Source of the DNA: Owenia fusiformis | Lineage: Eukaryota; Annelida; Polychaeta; Sabellida; Oweniidae | Direction of reading: 5' to 3' | Length of the DNA: 64,000 nucleotides | Assembly: GCA_903813345.2 (NCBI GenBank) | Contig: CAIIXF020000006.1 | Location: forward strand, 12,590,348 to 12,654,347 | Shown here: positions 1-23,300 of the stretch, piece by piece | Layout: each line of letters begins with the position of its first letter | Numbering within the stretch: the first letter of the stretch is position 1 | Position numbers and translations under genes: made by a program | Notes under the pieces: generated by a model | The model's input: the letters and a program-made list of their open reading frames with translations, nothing else | Told to the model about the DNA's origin: nothing | Database searches by the model: none

Positions 1-347
1 CCTTTATCTTCACTTGGGTTTGGAGCTGGAACTTTTCTTTTCTGAAATCAGGATTTCATAAGTTTCAGCTTGTATTAAAAAAGTTTTTATCTAATGTTAT
101 ACATTTAGCGATAAAAGTTCTTTCTATTATTATAAAAATATTCCCCACAGAGATCAATCATTATTTTATTGATATGTCACAAGACATTTTGAGAAATTTT
201 AGTTTACTAATCATTTAACTATTATTTTTAAAATCAACCCTCAGTCTGCTTTAAGAGACTCAGTCTTCATATTAGCTATGAAATATTACAGATTTTCCTT
301 CCAAACAAACTGAAAACGAGTCTACAAATTAACTTAATGAACTTTAC

Positions 348-11404
<11,057 letters not shown>

Positions 11405-11706
11405 CTATCAAATGCTGGGACTGAGATAACATGATTATTTTACAATGCACTATCTTGATTGTCAAACTCACATTAGTAAAATTATCAATAATGATTGTCC
11501 ATTTGTCACGGTGGATTCATGTCATGATTCACCTCAATTCTCAACCAGATCCATGATCAAACTAAGAAAACTGAAGGGTTGTCAACATGGCCTACCTGGT
11601 TAACCAATTTGAAAATTGAGCCGAATGCAATAAAACTCGTTCAAAGTGGCATATTAGAAGCATCTTCACATAAAACTGTTCAGTTGTTAGATAGGCTAAA
11701 TAGTAA

Positions 11707-11887
11707 ATAGTGTAACAACCCTTGATAGCAAGTTGCTACTACAGTCCGGCTGTAGTGACTTAAGCCTCTTTAGCTCAGTCAGTAGAGCATCAGACTTCAG
11801 ATCCAAGGGTCCTAGGTTTGATTCCCACACGGGGCATTGAATTTAGCACAATTTCTTTCTATTTCTTTAACTGGCTTGTTACACTAT
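11707..11887. mobile_element. MITE-like element with 12-bp TIRs enclosing a tRNA relic
   Basis: ATAGTGTAACAA at 11707-11718 is exactly inverted as TTGTTACACTAT at 11876-11887, giving a 181-bp unit. A tRNA-like sequence is at 11764-11836. No target-site duplication is evident, so a chance inverted repeat around a SINE is the alternative. Confidence 0.5.
11764..11836 (+). pseudogene. tRNA-like sequence (anticodon position TCA), probable pseudogene or SINE head
   Basis: It has 73 bases with tRNA layout: a D-arm GCTC/GAGC with A-box-like TAGCTCAGTCAG, a T-loop with B-box-like GGTTTGATTCC, and an acceptor-stem GCCTCTT pairing imperfectly with ACGGGGC. The anticodon position reads TCA. The anticodon stem has two mismatches, the T-stem two and the acceptor stem one, and the usual GG of the D-loop is AG. 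A functional tRNA is therefore unlikely. It is best read as a decayed tRNA copy that may keep RNA polymerase III promoter boxes. Confidence 0.6.
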
Positions 11888-12544
11888 GCTTGGTCGGTAG
11901 TTAGTTATTCCACTGGGGCGCCAATAGTAATACATCTCAACCTGACGCGTCACATTTCTAAATAGGGCCATGCAATTTTCTATAAGTTAGACTAAATTAT
12001 TTAACCACTATTATTTAACCACTATTCAATTTCTAAATCTGGATAGTCAATTTCAATTGGGTTATGCATCAATAAAACCGAAAAAGTAAGCAATCAAAAT
12101 ACCACAGTACAATATAATATGGAAAAATACATTCATATTTTATATGCATAACATCCGTTTATTACATGTCAGAGAAGCATCAAAATACACATGGGGGCAC
12201 TAATCTGCCGTCAACAAAATGTTTCAGTTGACAGGAAATATCCAAGATGCCTGTCAAGTCAGTTTAACATCAGTATGCATGCCACATGTCATCTCAATTC
12301 CATATCTGTCATGTCAATATCCATACATGTCATTCCAGTTTTTTTACATTGACCAATTACAACTGTCTGTATTTTCCAGAAATTATGAGTTGACGAGCTG
12401 AATTGAGATGACAGCCCAATAGACAATTTGTCAAATACACAGAAGCGCTGACATAAAATAAATACAAACAGTAGAGTTGTCCTGAAAAGAAAATCAACAC
12501 CATCCCACTCTGTTGCATTTTGCACATCGGGAAAACTCTAATAT

Positions 12545-13290
12545 TTATCCCGTTCCAGGACTATAGTCCTGTACGGAGCCAATACATTTGCCTGTACGAT
12601 TACAACTTGGGAGAATTATCTACGCCCCTTCCACTTAAGAAACCTACCTCAATGCATTCTACAACTCAAAATGTAACTTCTAATATATTGGAACCGCCGA
12701 TTGTCTGGGTTAGTTGGCAGAACGAGATCTTTTTGTTTCTTATGGCTCTTTTGGTCGAAGTTCGATTAAGATGGCGGTTATAACGGAATTTCCCGAACTC
12801 TTCCGTAATAGCACGAACTTGGTTTTTCGTTACGTCACTTCCGTGTAAAATGGATTTGTTTCGGGTAAGAGGGAATTTCGAAAATTTCGGACAATATTTT
12901 CAATATTTACTGCCATGTCGACATCCTATGCTCTTAACTGTATACCGAATGGTTAAACAATGTTTCTTACCGGAAACAAATCCATTTTACATGGAAGTGA
13001 AGTAACGAAAAACCAAGTTCGTGCTATTACGGAAGAGTTCGGGAAATTCCGTTATAACCGCCATCTTAATCGAACTTCGACCAAAAGAGCCATAAGAAAC
13101 AAAAAGACCTCGTTCTGCCAACTAACCCAGACAATCGGCGGTTCCAATATATTAGAAGTTACATTTTGAGTTCTAGAATGCATTGAGGTAGGTTTCTTAA
13201 GTGGAAGGGGCGTAGATAATTCTCCCAAGTTGTAATCGTACAGGCAAATGTATGGGCTCCGTACAGGACTATAGTCCGGGAACAGGATAA
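12545..13290. mobile_element. 746-bp foldback element, 8-bp TSD TCTAATAT (family A)
   Basis: The long arms are near-perfect inverted repeats over about 330 bp each. The ends are TTATCCCGTTCCAGGACTAT on the left and, inverted, TTATCCTGTTCCCGGACTAT on the right. The direct repeat TCTAATAT flanks it at 12537-12544 and 13291-13298. A second member of the family is at 44735-45268. It has no transposase; the open frames in it are arm translations. The 8-bp duplication fits hAT- or P-type mobilisation (inference). Confidence 0.92.
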
Positions 13291-14077
13291 TCTAATATCT
13301 GTTCCGATACCAATGATAGGACAGGAGTATCTAATCTACCAGGATGTCTATTAACAGTCTAATAACTAAACAATGAAGACTGATAGTGCTCACTATGGAC
13401 AGGAGGACTGTAAAAAAGTGAAATCATTTTGCGTTTTCCAGTCAATAGCAGTTTGATTTGGGAGAGCGCTAATCAGATCATATTATAACTTTGCTGAATA
13501 GCTTGATTGTTTTTTCGTAAAAATATACCACCTTCGGGCCGACATATACTGGCATTTATTGCATGAAATACAATATGAAAATTTTTACTCACATTTTAGG
13601 AACTTCCGGTTTTTGTTTCACATTCCAATTTTGAATAACAAATATTAAAAGTTGCCTCAAAAATGTTACTAATAATGCTAAAAAAAATCTTTCCATAATT
13701 GAACTAAAGCTTTTGAAACAATATTTCTGCCTATACTTGCGAAGACAATGAGAAATTTAAGAATCTATAATATTAGAATGTGTTCATTTCCGGGTTTCCG
13801 TTTCCGGTTAGTAAAAATAATACTAAAATTCACGTATTTTTGCCTTTACAGCAGTCACATGCACAAGTATGTATCTTAAATGTGTTTATACCTATATGAT
13901 TTCACAGTATCTAACTTATTCTTTCTGTAATTTTGTTTTCTAGACCTTGGCCTAGTTTTTTACACTCTTACTTCTATTTTTCTATGGTATCATCATCATC
14001 ATCAGGTTCTGAGCTGATAGGTCTTCAAAAGTCCTGTAGTTGCTCAGATCTTAGATCTTAGTATAATGATATTGGTA

Positions 14078-16308
14078 CCTGTTACACTGCTGGGTTGAGT
14101 CTAACGAAGCATTTTTGTAACGAAGGTTAGCGAAAAAATTGTCCACACTGGCTTTATCCAACCCTAACGAAGCAATTATTTGGTGTTACACTGCACTTAA
14201 AATGCTTCGTTGCGCGTGCGCATTACTCATCTCCCATCCACTTATTATGATTAATATTTTTATTCTTTTGATATAAACCATTGATCAAACTCAAAAATCT
14301 AATTTTTAATCTTTATTTTAATAAGTCAGCACAGAAAAAGACTAGTTCAAAATTCTCGGGAAAATAAAACAAGATTAATGTGATCATTCCGTACACATGT
14401 CCATACATTTTTCCTATCATTTCGATTTTTATATATTTCAGCTGTCAATACGATTACAAGTATTGTTTTCATTTTCTATCATTTCCTTTGGAAAACATAT
14501 GGAATAAAAATAGGCCTATGTTAATTACTAGGAGGAATTGGATTTGGGGTTTATACAGGCGACTAGTATGTAATATCGTATGAAAACGTTCAATTTCCAA
14601 ATGGACTTCTCAGTTATATTTCAAATAGTGTAACCATTACTAAAATATCTCGGTGATCGGCTGGTGGTTTAACTCACGCGGTCCTAACTTCGATCGTTAA
14701 TTTGAATTTTCGACCTACCAGATGCTTGAAAATCAAGGATTGCGAGTCTCATTCTGCACCGTTTTTCTTCAAACCTATACCATTAAAAGCAAAACAAAAT
14801 TGCCTTTCTGTCGGTGCATTACTTTATTGTAAAGAGTCCCTCGTTCTAGCAGCGTTTTGGTCCCCAGCTGTTAGAAGGCCTTCTTACAGCTGGGGACCAA
14901 AATGCCGCTGGAAGTAGGGACTCTGTTTCAGAGAATAATGTACCATCAGAAATGTTTTTTTGTTATGCTTTGAATGGAACAAGTTTGAAGAAAAACGGTG
15001 CAGTATGAGACTCGTAATCCTTGATTTTCAAACATCCGGTAGGTCAAAAATTTAAATTAACGATCGAAGTTAGGACCGCGTGTAACTACTATTTCACGAC
15101 CTCGCCAATACTCCATGCATATTTGAGTGAGTTTGACATAAATTAGTATATTAATCCATCAGCCGTCCGTTGAATTCGAAAATGGCGCAAATAGGAAGAA
15201 ACTTGAATATCAGTTGTAAGCATCGTCTTACGACACATCAATAGTGTTTGGGGCTGGCCTAAAACATGCAGCCTCTCTGTGGCAAATATCTGTCGACAAG
15301 AAACAATTTTGGCCACCGTTCCTTGTCCGCAGGTTTTACCGTATTTGTATACGGAAGTTTTGAAACGTAATTAATTCAATATATTTCAACATGAAGTTTA
15401 AATTCAATTACAATTTAAAATCGTCGAAGAATAAAACAATGGAACGACTAGTACAAGTACATGTATTGCAATGGGGCGATAGCCAGTTGAATACGATTTC
15501 TGAAGAGAGACATTTTCGAATCAATCAAATCGGCTATATTCCCTGATGTGATTCACCGGCCGGGTTCACCGGGAAGCAATTGTATCAGTATCATGGTATT
15601 AACACCTTTAGAATTACATTCAAGGTATAATTATTCGAGGCGCAAGAAAAAATTATATTAAACATGTATGCCACAACTTTCTATTTAGTTTAAGCATATC
15701 TTATGTAATTTCAAAAGTTTACCCTTCCACACTTGAGACGGAGTTTTCCGAAAGAGGGACATTTAAATATCCTAGGTTTATTCTCTATAGATCAGATAAA
15801 CGTTTCAAAACTATATACGGTAAAACCTGCGTTTTTTGTTTAATACTTTTTGTGAAATCAATGCAAGGAAAGGCAGGGAATCGAATAAAATGCTACGAAA
15901 GACGGTAAATCACATTTGTACGTGGCGTTTAGGGCTTGAGTTAGCGTCAATCAGTGACGCAAATAGGTAATTATTTTAATCAAAACGTAGCATTATAATA
16001 ATACGTACTTAAAAACATGTTCTTTCCTCGCGATTCCTCTCATTTAATACAAAATGATGAATGTGCTCTTTATTACGCGCATGCGCAAACCGCCAACTAA
16101 GCATTTTCTAACGAAGCTACCTGTTACACAGGCCAAAAAAGCTTCGTTGGGAGCTAACCTTCGTTGAATTTTCTACTCAATTGCTTCGTTATCAACTAAG
16201 CTTTTCCAACGAAGGCGGAGGTGTTACACTGGCCCAAAATTGCTTCGTTACGAAGCTTTTTGTCAAATTGCTTCGTAACGAAGCATTTCAACTGGCCTGT
16301 GTAACAGG
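14078..16308. mobile_element. ~2.2-kb inverted-repeat element (CCTGTTACAC ends)
   Basis: The left end CCTGTTACACTG and right end CAGGCCTGTGTAACAGG-like sequence (16292-16308) are inverted. Both sub-terminal regions are dense in CTTCGTTACGAAG-type palindromes, and a GCGCGTGCGCAT / ATGCGCATGCGC-like pair lies inside. Another inner pair is GGTTTTACCGTATTTG / ATACGGTAAAACC near 15332 and 15825. No coding potential and no clear target duplication. It contains the separate element 14675-15082. Confidence 0.7.
14675..15082. mobile_element. 408-bp nested foldback element, 5-bp TSD TAACT
   Basis: The ends CACGCGGTCCTAACTTCGAT and its inverse at 15063-15082 are followed by long complementary arms that meet at a central palindrome around 14860-14895 (GGTCCCCAGCTGT...ACAGCTGGGGACC). 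TAACT repeats at 14670-14674 and 15083-15087. It is inserted inside the 14078-16308 element. No protein is encoded. Confidence 0.88.
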
Positions 16309-16493
16309 GGTCATTGATAGGCTTACTGTAGAACAGTGCAATATAGCTTGCATTAGATAGGTGATAAAACATTGTAAATAGCTCCATGAGTTCTAGACAA
16401 GACTCTTGAAGACCTCCAAGGAAGTTGTGTCAATTAGTTCTTTCCCCTGGCCCTCCAATGGGGAATAAGAGTGCATGGGAGAGTCTGTCCATT

Positions 16494-17006
16494 CATGGGC
16501 TTTCAACTAGAAGGGTATGCAACTCTATGTAATAACATGAGACCTTCAAAATGAGCAATGACATGCTTCCCTTTTATGGCAATATTTCAAAAAGTAGATA
16601 AATGTATATGTTTTAGTATTATTTTGAATAAAAATCAATTTTTAATATGATTTAAGCATAAAATATATTCAATATCATATAAAAGTAAACAAAAGAGACC
16701 AATAAGAATAAGAGTTATCAAGATGTTCTCTTTGAGTATTGCATTGTGGGTAATTATTCAAGAACACATTCCAATAAAAACATAATTTGTGGGAGAATGT
16801 TCACTTTCTGTATTGTCATAATCATGATAAATTCCAATTTTTATTAAATTATCAAGATGTATGTAGAAGATCATGTTTTTATTTTTGAGTTATTTCTTTT
16901 AATCATCAATAAAAAGTACAAAATAAGATTTTCTTGGAATGTGTACATTCTCCAGTTTATGTATGAAATATGGGAAGTTGCCTACCCTTCTAGTTGAAAG
17001 CCCATG
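16494..17006. mobile_element. 513-bp inverted-repeat element, TSD GTCCATT
   Basis: CATGGGCTTTCAACTAGAAG at 16494 is inverted at 16987-17006. The direct repeat GTCCATT flanks at 16487-16493 and 17007-17013. The interior is AT-rich with imperfect palindromes (GGAATGTG/ACATTCTCC). Non-autonomous. Confidence 0.82.
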
Positions 17007-17013
17007 GTCCATT

Positions 17014-17351
17014 TCACTCATCCTGTGACTATATGTAAGCATGGGCGAAGCTAGAGGGGTACGATACAGGGCCCAAAAGGTCTTGAAGCAACTTCTATGG
17101 TATAATTTTTTTTATTCCAGCTCTCTCTGTGGAAGTTAGGCAGAGAGTTCAGCTGTATGCAGTCCCAGGTATGCTGTCTAGCAGAGAATAGAAGAGGACT
17201 TGTTATGAATCTGACTAATGTAAACCTCTCAAATGTAAAAAAGACTTCTATATACATGTATCAACAATAATAGACCCATTCATATAGAAAACACATCACT
17301 CCATGCACTTCTCAGAGGCTTAGATATTGAAGGTCTGAAAAGTTATCCAAA
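17014..17351. other. Presumed 5' region of GTPBP6
   Basis: A gene-free stretch between a MITE and the GTPBP6 start codon. No TATA box, CpG cluster or other promoter element can be supported by eye. A 5' UTR is expected here. Confidence 0.4.
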
Positions 17352-20300
17352 ATGATCACTGGAACTTTGATATGTGCAAGATGCAGAGTATTGAAGCAAG
17401 TCTTAGAACATAATAGATTACAATTGCGGACTCTCTCAGCTGTATATCAGACACAATATGATAATCAACATTATAACGAGCCAAAGGTAATGTCATTGCG
17501 TAACTTGAACACTATATGTATAAAGAGTGGATTCAATATCACTGCTGTTATGCACTCGAGTTGTATATTTCGCTGTACACCCGCCAGGATGTTCCACATG
17601 GGTCGTATTTTACATAGAGTTCATAGGGACCATGGAAAAGAAACAACAGAGCTTGATCAAAGCAATGAAAATTTAGAAGGTAACAGTTGTGAACTTTTAT
17701 GTAAATGTTATCCCCCACATGAAATTGCTTTGTGGACTAGAAAAAATGAAGTTTTCTTCATATTATTTTTTGATAGGGCTAAAGGAAAAAAGATAAGCAG
17801 GTTTTGATCACACCTGTGGACCAAAACCTGACATTTCAAAATTTTGTTAAATCTAATCATATACATGTAAGGGCTTCATTATTATAATTTGTGATAACAG
17901 GCAAATTACAAGCACAATTATGAGAAAGATTATATTCTTAACATGGAAACAGTTGCAAAATTCCACAAAACAACTACTAGCAATCTTGGTAAAACAACTG
18001 GTGAAAATTCCCTAGTGCTCATGAAACCCCTGACATGTATTCTTTAAAGTTAATAAAAATTAGATAAGATTATAATTTTATTCAGTTGATTAGAATATCT
18101 TGAATGGCTTTTATATTTCAGAGCTCAAGACATACATTTTTTTATTTATTGTACCAATAAATCCATCCATACATGTGTGGCCATTTCCAAAATATCAATT
18201 AGCCATTGCATTTATCCATCATATTTTTGCAGATGAATTAAGTTCAAGTCACCTGTCAGAGCTTGATGATCACTATCTGCTACCTGAGAATGGACATAAT
18301 GTTTTTATAGTGCAACCAGGTAAATTCTTTATATGCAATCAAGTACCATAGGCGTAGCCAGGGGGATGCAATGCAATAAAAATAAAACCATGAGAAAGAA
18401 GAAAAAAGAGGCTCAATTTCAAAATGTGTCTGGCTCATATTACTTACCATGTCTATCTTTTAAATAAAATCCTCAAAAATACTAACCTTATAAATCCAGG
18501 AAAAAAGAAATATTTTACATTTATGTGGTGTGCATTAAATTTCTGATTAACAAAAAAACTCATGCTATCCATTGTTTTCGGCATATACTTTTGATCATTG
18601 AAAATTGATACATTCAAAACTAGAAGATATCAATTTAGTCCAATTTTTAGATTCTCTAAATTGTCAACTGGATGCAATAATTGGATTTGTTATTTGAATT
18701 TTGTAGATTTAAAAGGCAAGTTACGACAGAGGGATGGCAGTAACATTGAGTTAAAATTACAAGAGGCTATTGCTTTAGTGGATTCACTTCCTAAATGGTC
18801 AGTCCAGGCAACAGTAAGGCTTATTTCATTTTTTATATTTTTGCTTGAATTATTTATAAATGATTTGCCTAGAAACAGTTATCTTTTCTGTCTTAATATG
18901 GATAAAATCACTTTATTATTTTGTTTGACCCAGTATGTGATGCAAAAACATTGTTTTGGTCAAAAATCAATATGGAGAATTGGAACACATAGTAATATCT
19001 ATTTGATATGACCATCTTGTATCAGATGTACATGGTGACCCCAAAAATTGTGACCTTCTAAATTTGGAGGGTTGTAAGGTACAGGGTTGTCACATGCACC
19101 CTGTACTTTGTTTTGACTTTTCCTTTTCTGCTACATCCTTGACATAAGACTCATTTATATTTTTATGTTACCATCAGAAGTGATGACATATTGTGGATAG
19201 TGTTCAGCATTCGGTGGTTGGTGTTTGGCATTCAGTGGTTGGTGTTTGGCATTCAGTGGTTGGTGTTCAAAATGTTACAAGTAAATGTATTTTTGTAATT
19301 CGTATGATATGGTTCATAACTTCTTAAGAAATATATTTTATCAGGGTTTGTACTGTTTTGTTTTTCAAGTATACCCCCAAGTTTCTTTTTAATCTTTACA
19401 GGAGACAGTGTCAATAAAGGAGTCTGGTAAAAAAGAGTTCTTCACTAAAGGGAACTTTGCTGCTATATCACGACAAATAAGGCGAACAGCAAACATCACA
19501 GCAGTATTTGTAAACACCAATAAACTGGAAGGATTACAATTGTCTTTATTACAAAAGGCATGGGGCCTTCCAGTTTATGATAGGTATGTTATAAGGTATA
19601 TTGGTCAATATTAAATGAATATGAACATGCATTAATTACACAAATTCCTAAATTGTTTGTCCTTAAACAATGATTTTATGATTCCCATGGTCTTATTATT
19701 AATGTTTAGTACATTTTTTTCATTGCTGAAGGCCTATTAGACCTGCTGCCATTCTATTTAGAAATTGTCACAGCTAAAAATGCTCTATTTATATGGTTAC
19801 AAAATAAAAACACAATTGTTCAACAATAAAGAAGTTGTTTAATACTTAAATTAACATTTCCGAATAATGAACACAAAATTATAATTAAAAATGTTCTGTT
19901 ATTGTACTTGACTTTTCTTATATACAAATATTTATGCATCATTATGTAATGACTTCATTTATATGTTCTTAAACCTTTCTATAGCAATTTTATGACAAAA
20001 CAGTCTTACAAAACACTGCAAAAACATACTTTCAGACAAAAATAATTAGGATTAAAACCTCTTAATTAAACTGATATTAGACAGACAAGAATGGTTTGAA
20101 AGGTCTATTTTTCTATAAATATGTTTTAATTGAGAAATATAGAGATAGAATTGACCTATTTCTATGAAAAATCTGTTTCTAAATTGTCTTACTGAGTGAC
20201 CAGATCAGCTTGACCTTGGAGTTTTAACACAGGCCATCAATTTCATGTTCCAAATATCACGGGATGTCATCGCCTGATTTGGTCAATGTTAGGGAGCAGG

Positions 20301-23300
20301 TCGTTTTTACAATAAATTTCAATATTTTCACACAAAATATTTTTTTACTGAAAAACTGCTCATTCGCAGAGAAAATGTACTAGCACATGCAATGACAATG
20401 TCAATCACGCTTCTGTACGAAATTCGGCGGAAGTCTTTTATAATCTAATACGAAGTTACTAAAAAAGGCGCGAACGCCCTACACTCAAAATGATCGTTTT
20501 TCCATTATAACTTTTTAACGTAATTTAACGAAGGCTTCTAATTATTATCCAAGATAGTCTAAATACCGATTAAAATATTTCTTACTTCAAACAGATACGC
20601 CGTCTTTTATTCAATTTTTTAAAAAATAATAAAAAATAACTCTTGTCAATGTTAGGGAGCAGTCAATGTTAGGGAGCAAAATGATTTTATCAGAATATTA
20701 AAAATGTAGCAAATGGCCATTTAAAATATGTATGGCATTTATAAACTAAACAATATTGTTTGAATGATTATTTTAAACCCCTTGCCTTAACAAAATTTAA
20801 CAAAATCGATAAAAAAAATTGTTTTGCATTTTTGTTATCTTCAGAAAATGGACTCTCAAAGATTTTTGACGAAGGAAAGTTAATTATTATCATGGATAAT
20901 CTCAGTACATATTGAAATATTTCTTACTTCAAACAGGTACACCTTTCTTTAATTTTTTTAAATAATAAAAAATAAGTATGATCAATGTGGCGGAGCAAAC
21001 AATGCAGTGGGGCGAAATGGTTTTATCAGAATATCAGAGTAATTGGCCTTTACAAACATGTATGTCATTTATAAACTAGACAAGATTGTATGATTGTTTT
21101 ATACCCCTTGGTATAACCTTACAAGCATACAGTATTGCTCAGCACAATATGCACAATTTAACCAGATACAATAATTACATGACATCTCCCTTTATTCATG
21201 ATATTGTATTTAAATGATGAAGCAGTCCAGCCACGTACTGTATGTGTAATCCCAGGTTAATATATAGGGTGTCCCCAAGTCTGCAAGTGAGCCGCTTTTT
21301 GACAATTAAATTCATTCAAAACTTAAATAAAGTAGCCTTAAGCCCAGTATACACCAATGGGGCAAAATCCCACTTGCCCATCGAGTCCGATCTTGCCCTA
21401 TCGAATCCGAACTTGCCCCAATGAGTCCAACGGAGTCCCATGGTTGATGACTTTGCCCCATCAAGTCCCAACGTGCCCCATCGAGCCCCATGGAGTCCCA
21501 TCAAATCCCACCTTGCCCCATTGGTGTATGTTGGGCTTCACATAACATGTGACCTGATCGGAAATCCCACGATGCCCCATGGAAAGAATGAACATGTTCA
21601 TTCTCGATGGGGCAAGATGGGACTCCGTGGGATTTTGCCCCATCCTGCCCCATCGAATCCCATCGAGTCCAACGTGGGACCTCATGGGACTCGATGGGGC
21701 AAGATTATATGCAAGTTGGGGCAAAATCCGACGGAGTCCCATTGATTCCCACGGACTTCATGGGGCAAAATCCCAAAAGGTCCCACTAGGTCCCACGCCA
21801 TGTTAAGTCTATGGAGGTCCCAACTTGTCCCATTGGTGTATACCGGGCTTTAGAGTATCATTAGCAAGTGGTACACATATAACAGAGATCGGTTATATAC
21901 TGCATTGTCTGAGTATTGACAAATTGAAGTATACGTGTAAAAATCTACTATCATACATGTAACTGCGCAATGAGCCCTTCATAGCGTTTGTGCCAGCTAT
22001 CAGGTGATACCCGGTCGTAAAGATAAGTGCGAGACTAACTCTCTTACTTTAATACTAGGAAAATATCAAATCATAGAACTGAAGGATGTCGGAGATTTCT
22101 CAAGCCTATATATCAGTTCAGATAATTTATCATCCACAATTTAGGATTGTGAACTGATGACATCATCAAAAAGTGTATATAACGATACATCCATTCATTT
22201 ACAGTTAGAGGTCAACGAATAAAGAATGAATGGTTCGCATCTAAATATTTCTAAAACGAACGTAAACAGGATTTAGCTGAAAATAAAAAATGCAAAATAA
22301 CCTTTTCAATGATTTTCTTACAATTTTAACGCTTTCCTCCCCAAAGGGTATCAAATAATCATACAAACAAAATTGTTCAGTTTATAAATGCCATACATAT
22401 TTTAAATGGCCATTTGCTACATTTTTAATATTCTGATAAAATCATTTTGCTCCCTAACATTGACTGCTCCCTAACATTGACAAGAGTTATTTTTTATTAT
22501 TTTTTAAAAAATTGAATAAAAGACGGCGTATCTGTTTGAAGTAAGAAATATTTTAATCGGTATTTAGACTATCTTGGATAATAATTAGAAGCCTTCGTTA
22601 AATTACGTTAAAAAGTTATAATGGAAAAACGATCATTTTGAGTGTAGGGCGTTCGCGCCTTTTTTAGTAACTTCGTATTAGATTATAAAAGACTTCCGCC
22701 GAATTTCGTACAGAAGCGTGATTGACATTGTCATTGCATGTGCTAGTACATTTTCTCTGCGAATGAGCAGTTTTTCAGTAAAAAAATATTTTGTGTGAAA
22801 ATATTGAAATTTATTGTAAAAACGACCTGCTCCCTAACATTGACCAAATCAGGCGATGACATCCCGTGAATATAGAACTGTCAATCAAAATCTTGAACTA
22901 TACAGAAGAGCAAGTTATTTTTAGTTTGACTGATGTGAATGAGTTTCATTAAGAATTTTTCTCTGAAGTACAATTGAAATTTTGTAACGAATGTTCAAAA
23001 TTTAATTTATAAGCATTTACAGAATTATTTTTTGATAAATATATACAGGTCAAAGTGACCTACTTGTAACAGACTATTGAAACTATTCTATTTTTAGTAC
23101 AATGAAATAAATCAATAATCATCCATGAATTGTAGATTTTGCAAGAAACAAAAACATCAGAATAAGTAAAAATAAATAAATAAATACATACTAAGTACAT
23201 TAAAAAGGTTCTAATTAGCCACCCCATTCTGAATGCCCAAAGCTTTTGTTCTGTATACCATTAATATTTTAGATACATGTATGGTAGAATATTTGCATTT

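Noticed and set aside
11764-11836. Functional tRNA, possibly UGA-decoding
   Set aside because: At least five stem mismatches and an altered D-loop; selenocysteine tRNA has a different, longer fold.
12520-13169. Two open frames of 69-87 codons
   Set aside because: They are the two complementary arms of the family-A foldback element.
21242-21806. Cluster of six overlapping open frames on both strands
   Set aside because: Produced by the GGGGCAAG/ATGGGACTC phrase array of a MITE.
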